This document shows positions 7,191 through 15,124 of a stretch of 42,391 nucleotides of DNA, one piece after another. Below the pieces are notes generated by a model. It was not told the DNA's origin, ran no database searches, and worked only from the letters and a program-made list of their open reading frames with translations. Positions within the stretch are counted from its first letter, which is position 1, and every line of letters starts with the position of its first letter. The position numbers and the translations under genes were made by a program. This stretch comes from JBBAFS01 sp041655255. Its GTDB lineage: Bacteria > Spirochaetota > Spirochaetia > Sphaerochaetales > Sphaerochaetaceae. The stretch lies in NCBI GenBank assembly GCA_041655255.1, contig JBBAFS010000006.1, positions 1-42,391 on the forward strand, read 5' to 3'.

Positions 7191-8603
7191 TTATCTACCG
7201 TAGAATTCAGTAATCTCCTCTTCAGTTACCCTTTGTAACTCTTCAGTGGGTAATTCACTCAGAGCCTTCCAACCCAAATCGAGTGTCTCATCAATCGAGC
7301 GGTTCTCATCAAACGCTTGTTTTACAAACTTCTGTTCAAAGAACTTTCCAAACTCAAGGTATTGTAAATCGACACTCGTTAACTCCTCTTCTCCAATAAC
7401 AGAAGCTAAGTTTCGTACATCTCGAACGTGAGAGTATGATGCAAATAGCTGGTTAGCTAAGTGAGGGTGATCGTAGCGAGTCATCCCCTCTCCAATACCA
7501 TCTTTCATCAGTCGACTCAGACTTGGTAGACCGTTCACTGGTGGGTAGACCCCCTTACCGTGCATCTCCCGTTCAAATACAATTTGTCCTTCGGTGATAT
7601 ATCCTGTGAGATCTGGAATGGGGTGACTGATATCATCGTTGGGCATGGTGAGTATAGGAAGTTGAGTAATGGAGCCGTTACGTCCAATAATCTTTCCTGA
7701 TCGTTCATATAACTCAGCAAGGTTAGAATACAAATACCCAGGATACCCTTTACGTGAAGGAATTTCTCCTCTGAGAGTCGATATCTCTCTAAGTGATTCA
7801 CAGTAGTTGGTCATATCTGTCATAATAACCAACACGTGCTTCCCTTTATTAAAGGCTAAGTGTTCAGCTAATGTGAGAGCCGTTCTTGGGGTAATGGTAC
7901 GTTCAATCGATGGGTCATCTGCCAGCGATAAAAAGAGTGCTACATTCTCTAACACTCCTGTTTCTTCAAAGCTATCGATAAAGAATCGAGCAACGTCGTA
8001 CTTTACTCCCATAGCAGCAAACACAATAGCGAACTCTTGATCTTCCGCTAAGACTTTTGCTTGGCGTGCAATTTGGGCTGCTAATTGGTTATGAGGTAAG
8101 CCATTTCCACTAAAGATCGGAAGTTTTTGTCCCTGAATAAGGGTGGTTAATCCATCAATTACACTAATACCAGTTTGGATAAAATCTCGTGGATACTCGC
8201 GAGCTGTGGGATTAATAGGAAGACCATTCACATCAAGTTCATCTTCCCCACGAGGAAGAGATCCCCCATCACGAGGATACCCTAGGCCATTTAAAACTCT
8301 TCCTAACATCGTATCACTTACTGGGAGTGTTAATGGTTCGCCCATAAATCGTGCCCGGGTAGAGGGAAGAGTAAGGCCACTTGTCCCTTCAAAGAGCTGA
8401 ATGACTACCACATCGTCACTGGTATCGAGAACTTGTCCAGTTCTCCGATTCCCTGAGGCATCGGAACACTCAACTAATTCCCCATATCCAATGGGGTGGG
8501 TATTTCTCATATAAATCAGTGGACCTTCGATCCGTGAAGCTCCCACATATTCACGACCCGAGAGGAGGGTACGATCGAGTCCAACTAACGATGTTTTACT
8601 CAT
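7191..8603 (-). CDS. atpB: V/A-type ATPase subunit B (non-catalytic)
   Basis: 470 residues, standard length. It has the alpha/beta ATPase fold but no P-loop: the position holds PIFSGNGLPHNQLAAQI, which is diagnostic of the non-catalytic B subunit. Other signatures are RDFIQTGISVIDGL, VLVIMTDMTNYCESLREI and the PSRKGYPGYLYSNLAELYERSG segment. It alternates with A in the hexameric head. The start overlaps the end of A by 8 bp. Mutually consistent neighbours leave no real alternative. Confidence 0.97.
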   Translation of the reverse strand: MSKTSLVGLDRTLLSGREYVGASRIEGPLIYMRNTHPIGYGELVECSDASGNRRTGQVLDTSDDVVVIQLFEGTSGLTLPSTRARFMGEPLTLPVSDTMLGRVLNGLGYPRDGGSLPRGEDELDVNGLPINPTAREYPRDFIQTGISVIDGLTTLIQGQKLPIFSGNGLPHNQLAAQIARQAKVLAEDQEFAIVFAAMGVKYDVARFFIDSFEETGVLENVALFLSLADDPSIERTITPRTALTLAEHLAFNKGKHVLVIMTDMTNYCESLREISTLRGEIPSRKGYPGYLYSNLAELYERSGKIIGRNGSITQLPILTMPNDDISHPIPDLTGYITEGQIVFEREMHGKGVYPPVNGLPSLSRLMKDGIGEGMTRYDHPHLANQLFASYSHVRDVRNLASVIGEEELTSVDLQYLEFGKFFEQKFVKQAFDENRSIDETLDLGWKALSELPTEELQRVTEEEITEFYGR

Positions 8604-10380
8604 ACAAGCCTCCTAATTGAGCCATGGAGCGTTCTAATCGTAAGGTGATACGATCGAGATCCTCAAGTTTATCGTTATCTACACTAAAGCGCATTCGAGC
8701 GATCTCTTGCACTACTTTCATCCGTTTTATTTTCACAATAGTGACCCCTTTTGCAATCGCTTCAGATCCGAGGTGCCAGTACCGTAAAATGAGATTAAGC
8801 ATCGCAATTTGTTTCTCAACTGTGGAGTAGCGATCAATCTCATCAAATGCATTTTGTTGTAAGAAGGCTGTCTTAAAGAGAGAACACACTTCGATGACAA
8901 AGTTTTGACTATCTGGAAGGGCATCAGGACCAACGAGTTTCACAATCTGTTGAAGACGAACTTCTCGTTGTAACAACTCCATAATCTCTTGGTGAGATGA
9001 GGCCCATGTGCCTCCACTGTGTGCTTCCCACCACCCTTTAACCTCTTCAATATATTCACTGTAACTTTCAAGCCAGCTAATGGCTGGATAGTGACGGGCA
9101 CTTGCTAAGCCTCGATCTAAGCCCCAGAAGCATCGAACAAAGCGACGAGTATGTTGAGTCACTGGTTCAGAGAAGTCTCCTCCAGGAGGAGAGACAGCTC
9201 CAATGACACTTACTGAGCCCTCTAAAAAGGAGAGTGTTTCCATAAAGCCAGCTCGTTCGTAGAACTCGGCAATACGGGTCGGTAAATAAGCAGGGAAGCC
9301 CTCCTCTGCTGGCATCTCTTCCATTCGTCCACTTAATTCTCGAAGTGCTTCGGCCCACCGGGAAGTCGAATCGGCCATAATGGCGACGTGATAACCTTGA
9401 TCACGATAGTATTCAGCTAAGGTAATTCCTGTATAAATACTCGCTTCACGAGCACTTACTGGCATGTTAGAGGTATTAGCAATGAGGATAGTTCGCTCCA
9501 TTAAGGAGCGCCCAGTTCTTGGGTCGATAAGATGAGGAAACTCACGTAGTACGTCCGTCATCTCATTTCCTCTTTCACCACAACCAATGTAGACGATGAT
9601 ATCGGCATCACACCATCGAGCGATGGCGTGCTGAGTCATTGTTTTACCCGTACCAAATCCACCCGGAATAGCGACAGTCCCCCCCTTTGCTAAAGGGAAG
9701 AGCATGTCGATAACCCGTTGTCCCGTAATAAGTGGGACACTTAACGGTTTACGCTCTTTCACTGGCCGAGGAACACGAATAGGCCATTTATGCATCATCG
9801 ATAACTCGATAGTCTCTTTATCTTCATTTTCGAGAGTTAACAGGTTTTGATCTACGGGATAATCGCCCTCTTTGGCAATTTTTTTAACGCTAAAAGGGCC
9901 ACTTAATGAGAGAGTCGGAGGAACTAACAAACGGTGAGCGACTCGTTCGGTCTCTTGAACAGTACCAAAAATTTCACCAACACCTAACGTATCTCCCACA
10001 GAAACAGTTGGAGTAAATTTCCACTTCTTTTTTCGATCGACTGCGGGGCTATCGATTCCCCGCTCAATGAAATCTCCTGAGAGATCTTTAAGCCGTTCTA
10101 AGGGTCTTTGAATACCGTCATAAATAGTACCAATGAGACCAGGAGCTAACTCTACTGATAAAGGCATACCTGTACCGTATACGTTATCACCAGGGGCGAT
10201 GCCACTAGCCTCTTCGTATACTTGTACAACGGCTTGCTTTCCATCAAGTTTGACCAGCTCCCCTATCAACCGTTGTTCACCTACATGGACTAACTCCATC
10301 ATCATAGCGTCAGTAATTCCGCTAATGGTTATAACGGGACCGTTTACCCTTTTGACTTGTCCAACTATCCTTTGTGGCAT
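8596..10380 (-). CDS. atpA: V/A-type ATPase subunit A (catalytic)
   Basis: 594 residues, the catalytic nucleotide-binding subunit. The P-loop is GGFGTGKT at about residues 240-247, followed by the catalytic-Glu region GCGERGNEMTDVL. The roughly 90-residue non-homologous bulge that distinguishes A from F-type beta is present (about 110-205), as are MADSTSRWAEALRE and the SPPGGDFSEPVTQHT segment. The family P-loop is usually GxFGSGKT; Thr replaces Ser here, a mild change. The start (MPQRIVGQVKRVNGPV) is typical, and the gene overlaps E by 16 bp. Confidence 0.97.
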   Translation of the reverse strand: MPQRIVGQVKRVNGPVITISGITDAMMMELVHVGEQRLIGELVKLDGKQAVVQVYEEASGIAPGDNVYGTGMPLSVELAPGLIGTIYDGIQRPLERLKDLSGDFIERGIDSPAVDRKKKWKFTPTVSVGDTLGVGEIFGTVQETERVAHRLLVPPTLSLSGPFSVKKIAKEGDYPVDQNLLTLENEDKETIELSMMHKWPIRVPRPVKERKPLSVPLITGQRVIDMLFPLAKGGTVAIPGGFGTGKTMTQHAIARWCDADIIVYIGCGERGNEMTDVLREFPHLIDPRTGRSLMERTILIANTSNMPVSAREASIYTGITLAEYYRDQGYHVAIMADSTSRWAEALRELSGRMEEMPAEEGFPAYLPTRIAEFYERAGFMETLSFLEGSVSVIGAVSPPGGDFSEPVTQHTRRFVRCFWGLDRGLASARHYPAISWLESYSEYIEEVKGWWEAHSGGTWASSHQEIMELLQREVRLQQIVKLVGPDALPDSQNFVIEVCSLFKTAFLQQNAFDEIDRYSTVEKQIAMLNLILRYWHLGSEAIAKGVTIVKIKRMKVVQEIARMRFSVDNDKLEDLDRITLRLERSMAQLGGLYE

Positions 10381-10985
10381 GGCTCTCCTTCCATCAACTC
10401 TTTTAACTCTCTTTCGCTACGAACTAAGCGAGTTGCTACTTGGTTGTTATATGCAACCTTCCCATCTTCACTGACGACTTCGATTCCTTGGCTACTGAGT
10501 ACTTTTGATCCCAATGTAAGAGAGACTTTTTTACCAACAGTCTTTAACACAATCTCTTCAGCTTGACGTAACATTGCTTCATCAACTTTCTCTTTGAAGG
10601 AGCAATGAACAACTGCCCTCTCTCGGTCTAACCCTATGGCAGCTTCGGCAATCCAACCAATAAGGATCTGTGGATACTCTTTGGTTTGAATTAATTTCTC
10701 CATGTTGAGGGCAACTTCTTGCAAGGTGGCAACTCTCAGTCGCTCGGAGTATGAAACTTGGTGTTTTCGTTCAAGGTTTCTGATTGTCGACTCTTCAACT
10801 TTCGCAATCGCTTCAAGACGAACGTTGGTTGTCTTTTTCTCTAAAGCAATCGTATCTGCAATCCGCTTCTCATACGATTGTGCAATAGCATCTGCATCTT
10901 TTTGTGCTTGTTCAATGATTGAGGTAGCTTCGCTTTTAGCACTCTCTAAGATACCTGCAAATAGTTGATCTGTATATTCGTTCAT
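10365..10985 (-). CDS. atpE: V/A-type ATPase subunit E (peripheral stalk)
   Basis: 206 residues, helical N-terminal half rich in Glu, Lys and Ala (AGILESAKSEATSIIEQAQKDADAI) followed by a globular C-terminal domain (EEIVLKTVGKKVSLTLGSKVL, GGIEVVSEDGKVAYNN-like VVSEDGKVAYNNQVATRL), which is the pattern of subunit E. It pairs with subunit G/H to form the stator stalk. The first four bases overlap the F stop. Confidence 0.9.
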   Translation of the reverse strand: MNEYTDQLFAGILESAKSEATSIIEQAQKDADAIAQSYEKRIADTIALEKKTTNVRLEAIAKVEESTIRNLERKHQVSYSERLRVATLQEVALNMEKLIQTKEYPQILIGWIAEAAIGLDRERAVVHCSFKEKVDEAMLRQAEEIVLKTVGKKVSLTLGSKVLSSQGIEVVSEDGKVAYNNQVATRLVRSERELKELMEGEPCHKG

Positions 10986-11284
10986 AACGATACCCCTATG
11001 GCCTCATTTACGAGCACTCTGAGATCTTTGGATACCCCTCCGGTGTGCCGGTTTGGTATCTCTACAATAAGTGGAAATGTTTCACTGAAGATGTAGCGAT
11101 CGACCTCTTGGCGAATGAGATCTGCAACATCTTGGGTGATGATAATAATACCATTTTCTTTATCCTCTAATGCTTTGGTCAAAGCGGCAGATGCCTCCTC
11201 TTGCGTGGAGGCAGTAAGCCCACTTGTTCCAACTAATGAGAAACCTAAGACAGTATCTTCATCACCAATGACAAAATAACGCAT
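10982..11284 (-). CDS. atpF: V/A-type ATPase subunit F
   Basis: 100 residues, the normal length of the small central-stalk subunit F. Signature segments are FVIGDEDTVLGFSLVG at the N-terminus and NGIIIITQDVADLI in the middle. It binds subunit D in the rotor and modulates ATPase activity in homologues. It lies between K and E and overlaps E by 4 bp. Confidence 0.92.
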   Translation of the reverse strand: MRYFVIGDEDTVLGFSLVGTSGLTASTQEEASAALTKALEDKENGIIIITQDVADLIRQEVDRYIFSETFPLIVEIPNRHTGGVSKDLRVLVNEAIGVSL

Positions 11285-11292
11285 CTAAAAAT

Positions 11293-11646
11293 CTACACTT
11301 TTCCTAAAATCATTAACGCGGTAATAAAACCAAAGACTACTAACCCTTCTGCTAATGCGATAAAAATAAGGGCTTGAGCTCCAATTTCTGGCTTTTCACT
11401 CATAGCACCCATGGCTGCAGAACCGACATGGCTAATTGCAAACCCGGCTGCAAGAGCACCAAAACTAAAAGCGACAGCAGCTGATATAACGACCCACATC
11501 AGATCTTTTCCACCAGCAGCAGCTTCAGCTTGAGCGTTGTCAGCTGCAAACAGCGGTGGAGTAAAAAAGAGTGCTGAGAGTACCATCAATAAGATAGTAA
11601 TCCCTACCGATACCATAAGCCGTCTTTTGAACATTGTCATTGTCAC
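11293..11646 (-). CDS. atpK: V/A-type ATPase subunit K (proteolipid c-ring)
   Basis: 117 residues with a single helical hairpin (about residues 50-72 and 90-115), not the duplicated four-helix form of many bacterial NtpK proteins. The ion-binding Glu is in the second helix (IGAQALIFIALAEGLVVFG). An extra N-terminal hydrophobic stretch (about 9-32) ends at LFAADN and looks like a cleavable signal peptide or an extra helix. The start is GTG at 11644-11646, supported by a strong AGGAGGG upstream; the ATGs two and four codons later are too far from it. Whether the pump uses H+ or Na+ cannot be decided from this hairpin alone. Confidence 0.92.
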   Translation of the reverse strand: MTMTMFKRRLMVSVGITILLMVLSALFFTPPLFAADNAQAEAAAGGKDLMWVVISAAVAFSFGALAAGFAISHVGSAAMGAMSEKPEIGAQALIFIALAEGLVVFGFITALMILGKV

Positions 11647-11660
11647 GTTGGACCCTCCTG

Positions 11661-13664
11661 TTACGTACGTGAATGTATTTGCTTCCCTGCGTTTGGCCGT
11701 AGGGATATTGGATTGTAGGATAAACCTCTTCCAGTAAAATATTTTGTAAAAAACTCGTAGTAGTTCAGTCTCAGTGCCTGAATTCCAGCACTTAATCCCT
11801 CTAAAGCTATTACGAGGATATTCCCGATAACTAAAATAAAGATGCTCGCCGCTCCATGTGTAAGTTGAGCCATATCACTGAAGGCGACCATTAAGCTGAC
11901 GTGGGCAATTCCGAGTCCAGCAACTCGCATAAACGAGAGTGTGTTGGCCAAAAATCCTGCAAAAATCTCAAGAAGATCAACAATCCACTCAAGAACACCT
12001 TCCATGATCAGTGCACCAATACTCTTTTTCTCTACTTTCTTACCTGCTTTGAGTTCACTATACCGTTTAAAAGGAACTTTTCCAAACAGTAATAAGAGCG
12101 GTATAGCTAAGGCATATACAAGGAAGTCTCCTTCTGGAAGTGTTTTATATCCACTACCAACAAAACTAAAGGCTGCCCATACGCCCACACCAAAGAGCCA
12201 TCCACCTAACACACCATTTTTATCCATCAATAGATGAAACCAATCTTTTTTCCGAACAAGGTTAATCCAGTTCAAAATAAGACCCGTGCCAATGACAATG
12301 ATACCAAACCAGATCGTGATTTTGAGTATCGTATAGACATCTCTACCGGTTGCTTCGCTCCCTACAACTGCTTCGTGGTAATTAAACCAAATTGGCTTTA
12401 TAAGAGGATAACCAAAATAGGATCCAAAAATAGCTCCAGCTACAATAGCACTAGAACCTAAATAGATAAAAAGCTTATATAGATCTTTACTAATGAGTCG
12501 TTGTTTGATTCCTGGATCGTTACGTAAAAAGTATGAACCAAGTAAGCCCAACAATAAAATAATAAGCCCTTGTCCTGCATCGGCAAACATTAACCCATAC
12601 ATCGCTAAGTAGGAGACTGCCACAAAAGGAGTTGGGTTAATGGTCCCATACTCAGGGGTACTGTAGTTGTCTACCATCTTTTGAAATGGCCGTAAGATTG
12701 GAACATCTTCAACAGCTACAGGAATCTCTTCTCGTGGCATGAGAGTGTCATCAGTCCACTCAATGACACATGCTCCACCTGAGGCTTCCTTTATAGCTTT
12801 TTCAACCTTTTGTGAGAGGTCTTTTGGGACCCACCCACTGAAAATAGTGGTGTTACGAGTGTGACTAAAGTTATCTGAGATATGACCAAGGAGTTCTTGA
12901 ACCCTTAGTTGTCCCCAGTACTCTCTTAACACTTCAAGTTCAACAACAATCCTTTTAGAGATCTGTTCTTTCACTTGATTATTCTGATCTTTGTTGGATG
13001 CTATATCGTGTTGTAGCTGTTTTTGAAGTAGTGTGATTGCAGACTCTTGTTTAGATCCATCTGGGTTTTCAATCCACTGCAGATTCTCCAATAAAGGGTT
13101 TACTTGATTGCGCTCTCTTTGAAGGGTAAGTAAGATTGAGTCATCCCAAGACTCTGGTTCTAAAAGGATATAGGCTTGGTTTGCAAAGCGTTGTCGAATA
13201 ACGTCATTGGTCCCCTTCTCTACTTTACCTATTGAGATATCGATATAATCGGTCTTTTTCTCTTTCACATAGCTTAACAACTCATCAAGACGAATTTTTT
13301 GTTGGCTTAGTTGTTTTTGTTTCTCACGAAGAGCAGAGACATCATCAGAGAGGGTATCTACAAATGAGGTGATATCATGTAAATTTGGAGGAGCAACCTT
13401 TTTAGCATCGAGAAGTTCACTTGTTGGAGTTAACTCTCCAGCTTGTTGAAACATCGTCTCAATGCGTGATCTAAGTGTCTGATATTCACGAATCTCAACA
13501 GCTTCCCCTTTGGTGGTTAATTTAGAACTTAACTCGGGGGCTAAATGAGAAAGGTGAATAAAGTCCAATACTCCCAAATCGAGTAGTTGTTTTTTTACAT
13601 CTTCAGTGACTTCATCTAAGACAACTGCTGTTAACAGTCTCATCGGTACGGTGAATACCATCAT
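11661..13664 (-). CDS. atpI: V/A-type ATPase subunit I (membrane stator)
   Basis: 667 residues from the chosen start. The first 330 or so residues form the cytosolic coiled-coil arm that contacts the peripheral stalks, including FSGWVPKDLSQKVEKAI, a typical subunit I/a ferredoxin-like lobe. The rest carries about seven to eight membrane helices, with PTPFVAVSYLAMYGLMFADAGQGLIILLLG and the essential-arginine helix region FLANTLSFMRVAGLGIAHVSL followed by ALEGLSAGIQALRLNYYEFFTKYF. An in-frame start lies at 13697, but the ATG at 13664 overlaps the C stop as ATGA and has GGGAG 8 nt upstream, so it is preferred. Confidence 0.94.
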   Translation of the reverse strand: MMVFTVPMRLLTAVVLDEVTEDVKKQLLDLGVLDFIHLSHLAPELSSKLTTKGEAVEIREYQTLRSRIETMFQQAGELTPTSELLDAKKVAPPNLHDITSFVDTLSDDVSALREKQKQLSQQKIRLDELLSYVKEKKTDYIDISIGKVEKGTNDVIRQRFANQAYILLEPESWDDSILLTLQRERNQVNPLLENLQWIENPDGSKQESAITLLQKQLQHDIASNKDQNNQVKEQISKRIVVELEVLREYWGQLRVQELLGHISDNFSHTRNTTIFSGWVPKDLSQKVEKAIKEASGGACVIEWTDDTLMPREEIPVAVEDVPILRPFQKMVDNYSTPEYGTINPTPFVAVSYLAMYGLMFADAGQGLIILLLGLLGSYFLRNDPGIKQRLISKDLYKLFIYLGSSAIVAGAIFGSYFGYPLIKPIWFNYHEAVVGSEATGRDVYTILKITIWFGIIVIGTGLILNWINLVRKKDWFHLLMDKNGVLGGWLFGVGVWAAFSFVGSGYKTLPEGDFLVYALAIPLLLLFGKVPFKRYSELKAGKKVEKKSIGALIMEGVLEWIVDLLEIFAGFLANTLSFMRVAGLGIAHVSLMVAFSDMAQLTHGAASIFILVIGNILVIALEGLSAGIQALRLNYYEFFTKYFTGRGLSYNPISLRPNAGKQIHSRT

Positions 13665-14737
13665 AATGCAAACTCCCTCAGCTTCTCGGATTTCCATCCA
13701 TAATGAATTCCATTAATAATAGTCCGAATCATCGTGTTTTGGCGCTCTTCTAAGAAAAAATAGGCAAATATAATCCCAAAGTTAAATGGGTAGCCTCGTA
13801 GCATCTTCTGATAACTCTTTTTTCGAACACGAAAGAGGTATGCCTCCACTGTTGAAGCTTGCTCCTCTGCCGTAGGATTCGTTAAAGAAGTTAACTCTTT
13901 TGCTAAATCTATAAATAATTTACCCACTAAGTGAACAAGCGATCTTTTTTCTACAGGAGCTTGAACAAACTCCTCAAACTCCTCAGTTTTGAGCAATCTC
14001 CCTCCTGGGAGCATCAGAGACCTTAGTTTTGCTGCCTCTACGTTATAGACATATCCAAAACGGACTAAGTTAATAATATTTTTTAAATCGGCATCCCGAT
14101 TCAATACTTCTTCTACAAGAAGGCGATCTTTTTTTGGTAGATGAGTAACAACGTCACGAAGTAATAACATCCATCTTCGATCTAACGCAGTCTCTAAAAA
14201 GAACATCCCTTCACTGGTGAGATCCTCTTTTTTCATCTCGTTCATATCATCAGCGTAAGGAGTATGAGCTAACGTCTCTTTAAGAGAATCTACATCCTCA
14301 GCATTGATAACTGCTGCCCAATCAATATCACTGACAATGTGCTTATGATAAAGATAGCCGTAACGATAATCGATATTCATCCCTTTGATACGGTTACTGA
14401 ACCATAGTCGTAAGACCCCTTTGAGATTCTCTACTTCAAGTTTTCTATTCAATGCAGAGACCACCAAAGCATGAGATCCTTCAATTAGAGAGGCGACCTC
14501 TTTATGAAGATCAACAGTGCGGCTAAAGAGCCACGACTCTAGTCGTTCAATATCTCCAGTTTCATTAAACAATGGGCCAAGTTGTTCATAGACACTGCCT
14601 TGGCAGTGGTGGAACAACTCTTCAAGTGATTGTGATTGTAGCAGTGATTCTAACTGATGTTCATCGAGCATCCCGCCTATGCGAGAGCGTAGTTTGGCGT
14701 TAATAAAAGCATATCGTTTTAAATCAGAGAGGCTCAT
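13661..14737 (-). CDS. atpC: V/A-type ATPase subunit C (AC39-like)
   Basis: 358 residues, the family length for the subunit C/d (AC39) socket that joins the central stalk to the c-ring. It is almost entirely helical with the recurring patterns RYAFINAKLRSRIGGML at the N-terminus, ENLKGVLRLWFSNRIKGM in the middle and YPFNFGIIFAYFFLEERQNTMIRTIINGIHYG at the C-terminus, the last being highly typical (the 'ee.eirnlr.ii.G' motif). It overlaps both neighbours by 4 bp. Confidence 0.92.
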   Translation of the reverse strand: MSLSDLKRYAFINAKLRSRIGGMLDEHQLESLLQSQSLEELFHHCQGSVYEQLGPLFNETGDIERLESWLFSRTVDLHKEVASLIEGSHALVVSALNRKLEVENLKGVLRLWFSNRIKGMNIDYRYGYLYHKHIVSDIDWAAVINAEDVDSLKETLAHTPYADDMNEMKKEDLTSEGMFFLETALDRRWMLLLRDVVTHLPKKDRLLVEEVLNRDADLKNIINLVRFGYVYNVEAAKLRSLMLPGGRLLKTEEFEEFVQAPVEKRSLVHLVGKLFIDLAKELTSLTNPTAEEQASTVEAYLFRVRKKSYQKMLRGYPFNFGIIFAYFFLEERQNTMIRTIINGIHYGWKSEKLREFAL

Positions 14738-15066
14738 AAAAGCCTATCTCCGATTTTAGTAGTACTAAGAAGTTTTACGACATCAAGTGCGATGTCGTGA
14801 GCGCATGAAACAAGTTCAGAATCTTCAGACTCTTTACGTTCAATCTCTTTTTTCACTTTGTCGATAGTGTCACGAGATTCTTGTTGCCTTTTTTGGATTT
14901 TTGTATCCCTTTTGGCCCGCTCTTTTTCTACAGCTTCACTCAGATGCTGCTCCCCTTTTTGCTGGGCAGCAATAATAAGGGAATGGGCCTTTTTTTGGGC
15001 GTCAGAGACGATTTTTTCAGCTTGTTCTTCTACGGAAAATATCTCACTAATTAATTCACTACGCAT
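14734..15066 (-). CDS. V/A-type ATPase subunit G/H (peripheral stalk)
   Basis: 110 residues, almost wholly one charged helix (VEEQAEKIVSDAQKKAHSLIIAAQQKGE then RAKRDTKIQKRQQESRDTIDKVKKEIERK), as expected for the stator partner of subunit E. It is the first gene of the nine-gene ATPase operon. Sequence identity in this family is low, so position and helical pattern carry the assignment. Its ATG has no Shine-Dalgarno and lies 6 nt from the -10 box, suggesting a leaderless transcript. Confidence 0.85.
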   Translation of the reverse strand: MRSELISEIFSVEEQAEKIVSDAQKKAHSLIIAAQQKGEQHLSEAVEKERAKRDTKIQKRQQESRDTIDKVKKEIERKESEDSELVSCAHDIALDVVKLLSTTKIGDRLL

Positions 15067-15072
15067 ATCAGT

Positions 15073-15101
15073 ATAATAGTCTTAAACTGAGATGTTATCA
15101 A
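15073..15101 (-). promoter_or_regulatory. Promoter of the V/A-ATPase operon (leaderless type)
   Basis: Minus strand: TTGATA, 17-nt spacer, TATTAT, then 6 nt (actgat) and the ATG at 15066. The predicted start point coincides with the start codon. It lies between the end of the usher gene and the first ATPase gene, so it is the only evident promoter for about 9.5 kb of genes. Confidence 0.65.
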
Positions 15102-15124
15102 GGTGAGTAGTAGTAATTACCTTT

